From assembly GCA_035704555.1 (NCBI GenBank), contig DASSWT010000254.1:1-17159 (forward strand): a stretch of DNA of 17,159 nt, given 5' to 3'. Shown here piece after piece: positions 6,836 through 14,353 of this stretch. The position numbers were made by a program, and so were the translations under genes. This stretch comes from Saccharospirillum sp035704555 (lineage in GTDB: Bacteria; Pseudomonadota; Gammaproteobacteria; Pseudomonadales; Natronospirillaceae). Position 1 is the stretch's first letter; each line of letters opens with the position of its first letter. Below the pieces are notes generated by a model. It worked only from the letters and a program-made list of their open reading frames with translations. It ran no database searches and was not told the DNA's origin.

Positions 6836-7495
6836 TCAGTCGTATTCGACCAGCAACGCCATTACTTCCGCAATCTGACGGGGGCTGTGCGGCGGTCGCA
6901 GCAAGGCCCGATACTCACCCTCTGGGTTAATAATGGCGATGTTGTCGCTGTGGGCAACGGTGTAAACCTCGCCTTCACCCTCGGGGTAAAACAGCGTATT
7001 CAGTTGTTGCGCCAGCGTTTGCAGCTCAGCGACGTCGCCAGTCAGGCCGGTGAACTCGGGGTGGAAGAAGGGAACGTACTCGGCCAGCACCTGGGGGGTA
7101 TCACGAGCCGGGTCGACGGTCACCATCCACATCCGTACCTGGTCGGCCAGGCCCTGCTCGCTCAGCGTCCGGTAGGCCTGGGCCATATCCGTCATGTTGG
7201 TCGGGCAGATGTCCGGACAGAAGGTATAGCCGAAATTGATCACGTGCCACTGGCCTGCAAAGCCGCTGGTGGAAAACGGTTCTCCCTGATGCGATATCAG
7301 ATCGACCACCGGCACCTCGCGCGCGCTGTCAAAGTACAGGGTATCGCGTTGCTCAAGCTCCGCCGCAAGATCGGGCGAGGCATTCAGGGTGCGGTAAATC
7401 GAACCGGCAAAAACCACAGCGACCAGGCCAAACAAAACCAGTACCGTCAGATATATTCGGCGTTTGGGCGGTGCTGGCATGGTCTCGGTGGTCAT
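6836..7495 (-). CDS. SCO1/SenC/PrrC-family copper chaperone
   Basis: A membrane-anchored periplasmic thioredoxin-fold protein that delivers copper to, or reduces, the CuA site of cytochrome c oxidase subunit II. The 219-residue product has one N-terminal membrane helix (residues 14-32). The copper-binding CxxxC is in FGYTFCPDICPTN (Cys93, Cys97), and the third ligand His182 is in VAHSDNIAIINPEG, so all three metal ligands are intact. VTVDPARDTP (126-135) is also typical of SCO. The start codon overlaps the stop of cyoE by ATGA, with AGGA just upstream, so translation is probably coupled. It is the last gene of the oxidase maturation run and ends convergently 21 bases from btuF. Confidence 0.95.
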   Translation of the reverse strand: MTTETMPAPPKRRIYLTVLVLFGLVAVVFAGSIYRTLNASPDLAAELEQRDTLYFDSAREVPVVDLISHQGEPFSTSGFAGQWHVINFGYTFCPDICPTNMTDMAQAYRTLSEQGLADQVRMWMVTVDPARDTPQVLAEYVPFFHPEFTGLTGDVAELQTLAQQLNTLFYPEGEGEVYTVAHSDNIAIINPEGEYRALLRPPHSPRQIAEVMALLVEYD

Positions 7496-8394
7496 AGAAA
7501 GGTCCTGATCGAGTGGTCTAGTAGCAAGGCCACAAATAATAACAGCAAATAGGTGATCGAGAACTTGAACGAGCCCCAGGCAGCATCGACTTTACGATCC
7601 ATCAGCAGCCACCAGTTCCATTGCAAATAGCGCAGCCCCAGCGCCAGTGCGCAGACCGCATAAACCGGGCCCATATTGAGTGTAGCGAAGGGCAGCAGGC
7701 TGATCGCCAGCAGCAGCCAGCTGTACAGCCAGACATGAATTTTGGTGTACTGAATGCCATGTGTCACCGGCATCATCGGGATGTCGGCGTTCTGGTAATC
7801 CTTGATGCGATGAATCGCCAGGGCCCAGAAGTGCGGCGGCGTCCAGGCGAAGATGATCAGCACCAGCAGCAGTGGCAGGGCACCGATGCTGCCGGAAATG
7901 GCGGTCCAGCCGAGCAGTGGCGGCATAGCACCGGCGAGGCCGCCGATGACGATGTTCTGCGGCGTTGCCCGCTTGAGAAAGCCGGTGTAGATCACCGCAT
8001 AGCCAACCATGGAGGCCAGGGTTAACCAGGCGGTCAGGGCGTTCACGAACACCATTAATACGGCGAAACCAATCAGCGTCAGGGCAAAAGCGAAAATCAG
8101 CCCGTTACGCTGGCTGACCCGGCCGGTTGCCACCGGGCGCCTGTGGGTACGCGCCATCAACTGGTCGATCTTGTGATCAACCAGATGGTTAAAGGCCGCA
8201 CCGGCGGCGGCGAGCGCCGCAATGCCCAGGGTGCCAAACGCCCAGTTAACCAGTCCGGCCACCCCTTGTTGCGGGGCCAGAGCCATGCCCACCCAGGCGG
8301 TGATCAGCATTAGCATCACCACCTTGGGTTTGGTCATTTCGTAATAGTCTTGCCAGGCACGGTGACTGACAGGGGCCGCTATTGTTTTAGACAT
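7492..8394 (-). CDS. cyoE: Protoheme IX farnesyltransferase (heme O synthase)
   Basis: This polytopic inner-membrane prenyltransferase adds a farnesyl group to heme B, making heme O for heme-copper oxidases; the symbol ctaB is also used. The 300-residue product has the UbiA-family aspartate motifs. The first is NHLVDHKID (Asn69, Asp73, Asp77) followed by RTHRRPVATGR; the second is YQNADIPMMPV with Asp204. About nine hydrophobic segments are visible, including WTPPHFWALA near 184-193. The ATG at 8394 has GAGAGG upstream and overlaps the ctaA stop by 8 bases. The downstream end overlaps the SCO start. The neighbouring ctaA uses its product, heme O. Confidence 0.97.
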   Translation of the reverse strand: MSKTIAAPVSHRAWQDYYEMTKPKVVMLMLITAWVGMALAPQQGVAGLVNWAFGTLGIAALAAAGAAFNHLVDHKIDQLMARTHRRPVATGRVSQRNGLIFAFALTLIGFAVLMVFVNALTAWLTLASMVGYAVIYTGFLKRATPQNIVIGGLAGAMPPLLGWTAISGSIGALPLLLVLIIFAWTPPHFWALAIHRIKDYQNADIPMMPVTHGIQYTKIHVWLYSWLLLAISLLPFATLNMGPVYAVCALALGLRYLQWNWWLLMDRKVDAAWGSFKFSITYLLLLFVALLLDHSIRTFL

Positions 8395-9400
8395 GCTTGG
8401 CCTCTCGATACAGAATGAAATTGACGGTTGCCACTGCCGCTAACAATAGCGCACCGCCGAGATTATGCAGAACCGCTACGGTCAACGGTAAACCGAAATA
8501 AACGTTGCTAAGACCCAGTGTGACCTGCGCCACCAGAATCAGCAAGAGCGTACCGGCCAGGCCGGCAAAGCGAATGTTAACCAGTCGCCAGATAAGCCAG
8601 AGACACATCACGGTTGTGATAATAGCCCCAATCCGGTGAGCCATATGAATCGCGGTGCGGGCCGGCACCTCCAGGTGACCACCCAGGTAATTGGGGCCAA
8701 TGGGGTGGGCCAGATCGAAGCCGGCGACATAGTCGGCCTCCGGCCACCATTGAGTCTGGCAGGTAAACAGGTCCGGACAGGCCAGGGCGGCATAGTTCGA
8801 GGTCGTCCAACCACCCAGAAACACCTGCCCGATGACCACGATCAGCGTCACCGCCGCCAGCACCCGGGGCAACTGGCGGGGCGCGCTGGAAAACCGAAGC
8901 CCACTCGGCGACCCATTGAGACGCAAGGTTAGCAGCCAGAGCAGGGTAAAGGTTGCAAAGCCGCCCATCAGATGAGCGGTCACCACCTGGGGCCAGAGTT
9001 TCAGTGTTACCGTCCAGGCACCAAAGGCACCCTGAAGCATGACCAGAAACAGAAGAAACAACGGCAGCTTGAGCGGCTGCTCGGGGCGGTGCCGGTAGCG
9101 AAACGACACCACGGCAAGAATCAGAATCAGCAAACCCAGGATCGACGCCAGGTAACGGTGCACCATTTCCGGCCAGGTTTTTTCAAGATCGACCGGAATC
9201 TCCGGAAACGCTTCATTGGCCCGGCTGATCTGTTCGTCGGTTTGCGGCGCCCAGATGTGCCCGTAACATGTCGGCCAGTCGGGACAGCCAAGGCCGGCAT
9301 CGACCAGCCGGGTAAAGGACCCGAGCACGACGACAGAGATAGCAAACAGGGTGGCAAAAGCGGCGAGCTTGAAACCAGGCTTCACACCATAACTGGACAC
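8387..9400 (-). CDS. ctaA: Heme A synthase (CtaA/COX15)
   Basis: This inner-membrane enzyme oxidises the C8 methyl of heme O to a formyl group, giving heme A for aa3-type oxidases. The 337-residue product has eight hydrophobic segments in two similar halves. The heme-ligand histidines His81 (EMVHR), His143 (TAHLMGG), His255 (HMAHRIGA) and His312 (LHNLGGALL) are all present. So is Glu78, three residues before His81. Cysteine pairs occur in the first loop (Cys39, Cys45 in GCPDWPTC) and in the matching loop of the second half (Cys208, Cys214). The start is a GTG at 9400, supported by TGAGGAAGAG just upstream; no in-frame ATG gives a better N terminus. Its stop overlaps the cyoE start. Confidence 0.96.
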   Translation of the reverse strand: MSSYGVKPGFKLAAFATLFAISVVVLGSFTRLVDAGLGCPDWPTCYGHIWAPQTDEQISRANEAFPEIPVDLEKTWPEMVHRYLASILGLLILILAVVSFRYRHRPEQPLKLPLFLLFLVMLQGAFGAWTVTLKLWPQVVTAHLMGGFATFTLLWLLTLRLNGSPSGLRFSSAPRQLPRVLAAVTLIVVIGQVFLGGWTTSNYAALACPDLFTCQTQWWPEADYVAGFDLAHPIGPNYLGGHLEVPARTAIHMAHRIGAIITTVMCLWLIWRLVNIRFAGLAGTLLLILVAQVTLGLSNVYFGLPLTVAVLHNLGGALLLAAVATVNFILYREAKHV

Positions 9401-9474
9401 TGACTCTTCCTCATTATTTTTATAGATTCAGATCGGAACCTGCTGCGCAACACCCCACAGCATTCAGAGATTCC

Positions 9475-10056
9475 CTAACCGATGGTCGACAACTTGAGCA
9501 GCTTTTTCAAATCATCCAGCTGGTCGTTAAAGGTGTTTTCAGGCGTAAAATACAGCGGAATATTCCCCAGCGGGTCGACAATAAAGACATAGTTCTGCTC
9601 ACTGAACTGCGCTGGCACCTGCTCACGAAATGTTTCGGACACACTGGTCAGTGGCAACACCTCAAGGCCCGGGTATTGCTCGGTCAGACCTGTCAGCCCG
9701 GTCGAGCGGGATAACAGCAATCGCTTCATCCGGGGTTCGTTCTTACCCAGCGCCACATGCGTCTGACGTTGCAGATACACTTGCTGTTCACAGTCGGCCG
9801 AGCAATTGGCCGAGGTCTGTACCATCATCCACTGGCGATCGGGGTTAACCGTTTCAAGATCCAGCCCCAGGTCATCCAACTGCAGTACAGGTGTCAGCAG
9901 TATACCTTTGTTAACCCGCTCGTCCGGTGTCAGCCAGCCGGAAAAATAGAGCAATGTCGATGAGGCCATCACCAGCAGCGGAGTCAACAAAATGACCAGC
10001 ATCTGCACCTTGTTAAAGCCGTTGCTGCGCGGGGCCATTTGAGTGGATTGAGTCAT
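9475..10056 (-). CDS. Membrane-anchored SCO-like protein of the oxidase cluster, CxxxC without the ligand histidine
   Basis: This conserved-type hypothetical protein sits between SURF1 and ctaA. The 193-residue product has one N-terminal membrane helix (residues 19-39) and a periplasmic domain. That domain carries a CxxxC in TSANCSADCEQQ (Cys85, Cys89) and a later strand-turn YVFIVDPLGNIPLYF (156-170), matching the pattern that carries the third metal ligand in SCO proteins. In my hand alignment the SCO histidine falls on Glu153, so a complete Cys2His copper site is missing. A thioredoxin-like fold and an electron-transfer or assembly role are inferred from this pattern and from the genes around it. 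The frame is open to 10233, but the ATG at 10056 has a strong ribosome-binding site (GGAGAA) and gives the typical anchor. Pseudomonads have an uncharacterised gene in the same position. Confidence 0.8.
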   Translation of the reverse strand: MTQSTQMAPRSNGFNKVQMLVILLTPLLVMASSTLLYFSGWLTPDERVNKGILLTPVLQLDDLGLDLETVNPDRQWMMVQTSANCSADCEQQVYLQRQTHVALGKNEPRMKRLLLSRSTGLTGLTEQYPGLEVLPLTSVSETFREQVPAQFSEQNYVFIVDPLGNIPLYFTPENTFNDQLDDLKKLLKLSTIG

Positions 10057-10138
10057 AGCGTTCTCCGTACGGACAGCCTGAATGCAGGCGTCCGTGTTTA
10101 TAAGGTTTCGAGCAGTCCCAAAGGGCGACTCTGTCTTG

Positions 10139-10837
10139 TCATCGGCGCGGCTCGCGCCGCCTGCCAAAATGGATACCGGCGAACCCGTACATTCCGGCCA
10201 GCGCCAGCGCCATTGCAAACCATTGCAGGGCATAGCCGGTGTGCATCTCGGCTGACATCACCGAGGGGGTCCAGATTACCTGACCGACACCGGGCTGGCC
10301 TTCCGTCAATTGTAATAAACCTGCCGGTGGCTGGCGTTGCATTTTTTCAGCCATCGCTTGCGGCGCGATGGCCTGAATAACCTGGGGCCACTGTTCGGTC
10401 AGCGGCGTGTCCTCAAGTACGATGCTGTCGCTCAGAGGGCGCCACTGGCCCACCCAGGCCCGGTTCCCCGACGGTATCGCAAGCGCCGGCAGCTGGCGGC
10501 GATCCGCCGACCCACGCACCCAGCCGAGCGACGCCAGATACCAGCGGTCACCGGCATCCAGCGGCACCCAGACTTCGTACCCTACCTGGCCTTCCCAGGT
10601 ACGATTATCCAACAGCCAGGGGGTGCTACCATCGAGTTCGCCGGTTAACCGATACCACTGATAATCAACCGGGTCGGTGTTCGCGGTCAGTGGTTCTATA
10701 ACCGTGCGTGCCTGCAACTGCGCTTCCAGCTGGGTTTTCTGCTCAGCTCTGTTAAGCTGCCAGAATCCCAGCGCGACAAACAGCGGCAAAAATACAGCCA
10801 CAAAAATGGTTAACGCCACGCCGGGCTTGAATCTCAT
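10139..10837 (-). CDS. SURF1-family cytochrome oxidase assembly protein
   Basis: An inner-membrane protein that helps insert heme A into subunit I of the oxidase. The 232-residue product has the SURF1 layout: an N-terminal membrane helix (about 7-25) ending in LGFWQLNRAEQK, a large periplasmic domain with LLDNRTWEGQVGYEVW (75-90), and a C-terminal helix starting at MHTGYALQWFAMAL (198-211). His199, the conserved histidine beside the second helix, is present. The ATG at 10837 lacks a strong ribosome-binding site. It diverges from the DUF2909 gene across a 54-base gap, so a promoter for the SURF1-to-SCO run is expected there or just inside the neighbouring gene. Confidence 0.93.
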   Translation of the reverse strand: MRFKPGVALTIFVAVFLPLFVALGFWQLNRAEQKTQLEAQLQARTVIEPLTANTDPVDYQWYRLTGELDGSTPWLLDNRTWEGQVGYEVWVPLDAGDRWYLASLGWVRGSADRRQLPALAIPSGNRAWVGQWRPLSDSIVLEDTPLTEQWPQVIQAIAPQAMAEKMQRQPPAGLLQLTEGQPGVGQVIWTPSVMSAEMHTGYALQWFAMALALAGMYGFAGIHFGRRREPRR

Positions 10838-10891
10838 AGCGCGTCGTCAAATCCGAAACCGACCCAACCCCTTGTATCAGGAGTCAGAGTT

Positions 10892-11110
10892 ATGTTGTTA
10901 AAAGTCATCATGGTGGTGCTGATCATTGCCATGTTGCTGTCACTGAGCGGTGCTCTGGTGGCCTTGTTCAAAGACGAGCCGGAGTCTAAACGGATGGTCA
11001 AGCTGCTGACCATAAGGGTCAGTCTGGCTGTGATGATTCTGATCGTTCTGGTGTATGGTTATATGTCTGGCGAGCTGACTCAGGGTGCTCCCTGGAGTGG
11101 GCGTTACTAA
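10892..11110 (+). CDS. DUF2909-family twin-transmembrane protein
   Basis: A 72-residue protein made of two membrane helices (about residues 3-25 and 37-57). They are joined by a short charged loop (FKDEPESKRMVK), and the C terminus is short and polar. It matches the small DUF2909 (twin-transmembrane) family, whose function is unknown and whose members often lie in gammaproteobacterial oxidase clusters. The start at 10892 has a strong ribosome-binding site (AGGAG, 8 bases upstream). It is the only plus-strand gene inside the minus-strand oxidase cluster, sitting between coxC (convergent) and SURF1 (divergent). A role as a small accessory or assembly factor of the oxidase is a guess from position only. 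Confidence 0.82.
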   Translation: MLLKVIMVVLIIAMLLSLSGALVALFKDEPESKRMVKLLTIRVSLAVMILIVLVYGYMSGELTQGAPWSGRY

Positions 11111-11120
11111 GACAGAGAAT

Positions 11121-11147
11121 TGGCGGAGCCCTGAACAGGCTCCGCCA
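11121..11147. terminator. Strong hairpin between convergent DUF2909 gene and coxC, probable bidirectional terminator
   Basis: A perfect 10-bp stem (tggcggagcc with ggctccgcca) with a 7-base loop lies in the 51-base gap between two convergent stop codons. Neither side has a run of T, so efficient intrinsic termination is uncertain. The symmetric position suggests it serves both transcripts. Confidence 0.6.
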
Positions 11148-11161
11148 GAATGAGACTGCCG

Positions 11162-12073
11162 TTAAATCCAGTAAACCAACACAAAGAGGCACAGCCAGAC
11201 CACATCGACGAAGTGCCAGTACCAGGCCGAGGCTTCAAAGCCGAAATGGTCATCCGGTTTGAAATGGCCCCGCAGCGACCGTACCAGTTGCACCGCCAGC
11301 ATAAAGGTACCAATGGTGACGTGCGCGCCGTGGAAACCGGTCAGCATAAAGAAGGTTGATCCGTAAATACCGCTTTCGAGCGTCAGCCCCAGATGCTGGT
11401 AAGCCTCAATGTATTCTTCCGCCTGGAAGAACAGGAAGAGAATCCCCAGCGCTACGGTAATGCCCAGCCAGATATTCAGTTGCTTGCGATGGCTGGCGCG
11501 CAGCGCATGGTGCGCAACGGTCAGGGTTATGCTCGACGTCACCAGAATGATGGTGTTGATCAGCGGCAAACCGAAGGCATGAATCACAGCTTCCGGTGCT
11601 TGGAACAGGCTGTTATCCGGGTTATTCATTAACGGCCAGCTAAATTCAAACCCTGGATAAAGGTAGTTGGTGATGCCCTTGTCGCCCTCACCACCGAGCC
11701 AGGGGCCAACGAAGTTGCGAACATAAAACAAGGCACCGAAGAAGGCGGCAAAAAACATCACTTCGGAAAAAATGAACCAGCCCATGCCCCAAACGTAGGA
11801 CTTCTTCAACTGGGCACTGTTCAGGCCAGCGTGGTTTTCCCGGATAACCTTACTGAACCAGTTATACATCACCACGGCAAACACCAGCGCACCGGCAAAA
11901 AACCACCAGTGTGAACTGGATTCCTGGGTGCCGGATGACATGTCATTCAGCATTTTCCCGGCACCGAAAACGGTGAGGAACATGCCGAAGGCCATCCATA
12001 CCGGCAGACGGCTTTGCGCGGGCACGTAGTAGTGCTCATGGGTTGTACTGCTTGTCGCGGCATTGCTGGACAT
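11162..12073 (-). CDS. coxC: Cytochrome c oxidase subunit III
   Basis: This integral membrane subunit of the aa3 oxidase has no redox cofactor; it stabilises the enzyme and the proton-uptake path. The 303-residue product has about seven membrane helices. Subunit III landmarks are FIFSEVMFFAAFFGALFY (100-117, with the conserved Glu104), GSTFFMLTGFHGAHV (238-252) and SAWYWHFVDVVWLCLFV (282-298). Two in-frame ATGs exist, at 12085 and 12073. The second has GGAG six bases upstream and gives the usual N terminus leading into HEHYYVP, so I choose it. It is the last gene of coxB-coxA-ctaG-coxC and lies 90 bases after ctaG. That gap holds no gene I can support. Confidence 0.95.
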   Translation of the reverse strand: MSSNAATSSTTHEHYYVPAQSRLPVWMAFGMFLTVFGAGKMLNDMSSGTQESSSHWWFFAGALVFAVVMYNWFSKVIRENHAGLNSAQLKKSYVWGMGWFIFSEVMFFAAFFGALFYVRNFVGPWLGGEGDKGITNYLYPGFEFSWPLMNNPDNSLFQAPEAVIHAFGLPLINTIILVTSSITLTVAHHALRASHRKQLNIWLGITVALGILFLFFQAEEYIEAYQHLGLTLESGIYGSTFFMLTGFHGAHVTIGTFMLAVQLVRSLRGHFKPDDHFGFEASAWYWHFVDVVWLCLFVLVYWI

Positions 12074-12163
12074 CGCACTCTCCATCCTGTTCTTGTTCTT
12101 GTGGGGTTGGTCAGCCCTGCACCGCAGGTGCTGACGCCACCGGTTATTTGGGTGGGCTAGCCG

Positions 12164-12730
12164 TTACTGTACCGTAAGGGCCGCCGTTTTCTGTTCGCTA
12201 CTGACATCGAACAGGGTGTAAGTCAGACTGATGGTTTGTATCCAGGCTGGCAAATCCGGATCGATCTGGAATACCAGCGCCATTTCCACGTCTTCCCCAG
12301 CCGACAGCGGCTGCTGATTAAAGCAGAAACATTCGGTCTTGTGAAAATAGGGGGTCACTTCAAAGGGCGATAAACTGGGAATCGCCTGCGCTGTCATATC
12401 CCGTGGCGTAGCGTTTTTGGCAAAATAACTGACCTGAACCACTTCACCGGGTTTCGCGGTGATGGTCTTTACCGTTGGCCTGAATTCCCACGGCATATCC
12501 GCGTTGTTAATGGCCAGAAACTGAACCTTGATGCTGCGCTGCTCATCGACCTTGAAATCCTGAACCAGTGACGCCTCATTGGTGCGACCGGTGATACCGG
12601 TCCATTCACAAATGAGGTTGTACATCGGCACCAGGCCAACAAAAACGAAGGCCAGCATGCCAAACACCACAGACACCATCATAACGATGATGCGCGTGTG
12701 GCTGGGGCGTGCGTTGTCGGCGTCGCTCAT
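12164..12730 (-). CDS. ctaG: Cytochrome c oxidase assembly protein CtaG/Cox11 (CuB insertion)
   Basis: A copper chaperone of the inner membrane that delivers copper to the CuB site of subunit I. The 188-residue product has one N-terminal membrane helix (about 13-35) followed by the Cox11 beta domain. The copper-binding CFCF motif is at 134-137 (Cys134, Cys136), and the extra conserved Cys41 lies just after the helix (NLICEWTGI). EFRP (82-85) and SPFEVTPYFHKTECFCF are typical. The start at 12730 has AGGAGA upstream and lies 25 bases after coxA. Its place between coxA and coxC is a common order in proteobacteria. Confidence 0.96.
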   Translation of the reverse strand: MSDADNARPSHTRIIVMMVSVVFGMLAFVFVGLVPMYNLICEWTGITGRTNEASLVQDFKVDEQRSIKVQFLAINNADMPWEFRPTVKTITAKPGEVVQVSYFAKNATPRDMTAQAIPSLSPFEVTPYFHKTECFCFNQQPLSAGEDVEMALVFQIDPDLPAWIQTISLTYTLFDVSSEQKTAALTVQ

Positions 12731-12755
12731 GCTGGCTCTCCTGGTTTAGGCCGTG

Positions 12756-14342
12756 TCAGTCAATTTTGGGCGGTGTTGAAAAGGTGTGGTAGGGCGCCGG
12801 TGAATCGACTGTCCACTCCAGACCTTCAGCACCTTCCCAGGGTTTGGCCGGTGCTGGTTTACCCGCAACAATGGTGTGCACCACGATGTAGAGGAATAGC
12901 AGCTGGCTGGCACCAAAGAGGAAACCGCCAATGCTCGACACCATGTTGAAGTCGGCAAACTGCAGCGCGTAATCCGGAATCCGGCGCGGCATGCCGGCCA
13001 GACCAAGAAAGTGCTGCGGGAAGAACAAGACGTTAACCCCGATAAAGCTCAGCCAGAAATGCACCTTGCCCAGGGTTTCGTTGTACATCTTGCCGCTCCA
13101 CTTCGGCAGCCAGTAGTACACACCCGCCATGATCGAGAACACCGCACCCGGCACCAGCACGTAATGGAAATGCGCTACCACGAAGTAGGTGTCGTGATAC
13201 TGGAAGTCAGCCGGTGCGACCGCCAGCATCAGGCCGGAGAAGCCACCGATGGTGAACAGTACGACGAAGCAGATGGCGAACAGCATCGGGGTTTCAAAGG
13301 TCATTGACCCCCGGAACATGGTGGTTACCCAGTTGAATACTTTCACCCCGGTTGGCACCGCGATCAGCATGGTCGCCCACATAAAGAAGGCTTCACCCAG
13401 GAACGGAATGCCGACGGTAAACATGTGGTGCGCCCAGACAATAAAGCTCAGGAAGGCAATGGAGGCTGTTGCGTATACCATGGAGCTGTAGCCGAACAGT
13501 TGCTTGCGGGCAAAGGCCGGAATGATCGCCGATACAATACCGAAGGCCGGCAGAATCATGATGTAAACTTCCGGGTGCCCGAAGAACCAGAAAATATGCT
13601 GGAACAGTACGGGCGAACCACCGCCGGCTGCATTAAAGAAAGCGGTGCCAAAGTGAATGTCCATCAGCATCATGGTCACCACACCGGCCAAAACCGGCAT
13701 CACCGCAATCAGCAGGTAGGCTGTAATTAGCCAGGTCCAGACGAACAGCGGCATCTTCATCAGCGTCATGCCGGGAGCGCGCATGTTCAGGATGGTGGCG
13801 ACGATGTTGATTGCCCCCATGATTGAACTCGCACCCATGATGTGAACCGCAAAGATGAAGAATGTAACACTTGGCGGGGCATAGGTGGTCGACAGCGGCG
13901 CGTAGAATGTCCAGCCGAAGTTGGGGGCACCGCCTTCCATAAACAGGGTACTGGCCAGCATCGCAAAGGCAAATGGGAGAATCCAGAAACTCAGGTTATT
14001 CATACGCGGCAGCGCCATGTCCGGCGCGCCAACCATCATCGGAATCATCCAGTTAGCCAGGCCCACAAAGGCTGGCATCACCGCACCAAACACCATGATC
14101 AGACCGTGCATGGTGGTCATCTGGTTAAAAAATTCCGGTTGCACCAGTTGCAGGCCGGGTTGGAACAGCTCGGCGCGAATCACCATGGCAAAGGTGCCGC
14201 CCAGCAAAAACATCGCAAAACTAAACCACAGGTACATGGTGCCGATGTCTTTGTGGTTGGTGGTATAGAGCCAACGAGTCAGGCCTTTGGCCGGCCCGTG
14301 GTGTTCGTGATCATGGTCATGATCATGGGTCGTCGTCGTCAT
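12756..14342 (-). CDS. coxA: Cytochrome c oxidase subunit I (aa3-type, family A heme-copper oxidase)
   Basis: The catalytic subunit reduces oxygen to water and pumps protons. The 528-residue product has twelve membrane helices and all cofactor ligands: His79 and His393 for heme a, His391 for heme a3, and His256, His305 and His306 for CuB. Tyr260 is the residue cross-linked to a CuB histidine. The D-channel is present (Asp108 in GAPDMALPR, Glu258 in HPEVY), as is the K-channel lysine (Lys334 in TGVKVFNW), so this is an A-type proton-pumping enzyme. The N terminus is His/Asp-rich (HDHDHDHEHH, residues 6-15). The start at 14342 has GGAGG six bases upstream, directly after the coxB stop; the two genes are 11 bases apart. 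Confidence 0.98.
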   Translation of the reverse strand: MTTTTHDHDHDHEHHGPAKGLTRWLYTTNHKDIGTMYLWFSFAMFLLGGTFAMVIRAELFQPGLQLVQPEFFNQMTTMHGLIMVFGAVMPAFVGLANWMIPMMVGAPDMALPRMNNLSFWILPFAFAMLASTLFMEGGAPNFGWTFYAPLSTTYAPPSVTFFIFAVHIMGASSIMGAINIVATILNMRAPGMTLMKMPLFVWTWLITAYLLIAVMPVLAGVVTMMLMDIHFGTAFFNAAGGGSPVLFQHIFWFFGHPEVYIMILPAFGIVSAIIPAFARKQLFGYSSMVYATASIAFLSFIVWAHHMFTVGIPFLGEAFFMWATMLIAVPTGVKVFNWVTTMFRGSMTFETPMLFAICFVVLFTIGGFSGLMLAVAPADFQYHDTYFVVAHFHYVLVPGAVFSIMAGVYYWLPKWSGKMYNETLGKVHFWLSFIGVNVLFFPQHFLGLAGMPRRIPDYALQFADFNMVSSIGGFLFGASQLLFLYIVVHTIVAGKPAPAKPWEGAEGLEWTVDSPAPYHTFSTPPKID

Positions 14343-14353
14343 GTCATGCCTCC

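Noticed and set aside
10057..10233. An upstream extension of the SCO-like gene to 10233
   Set aside because: It overlaps the end of the SURF1 gene, lacks a start signal, and would put the membrane anchor after a long polar segment. The ATG at 10056 has a strong ribosome-binding site.
12074..12163. A possible small subunit IV (CoxD-like) gene between ctaG and coxC
   Set aside because: No open frame with membrane-helix character and a start signal fits in the 90-base gap.
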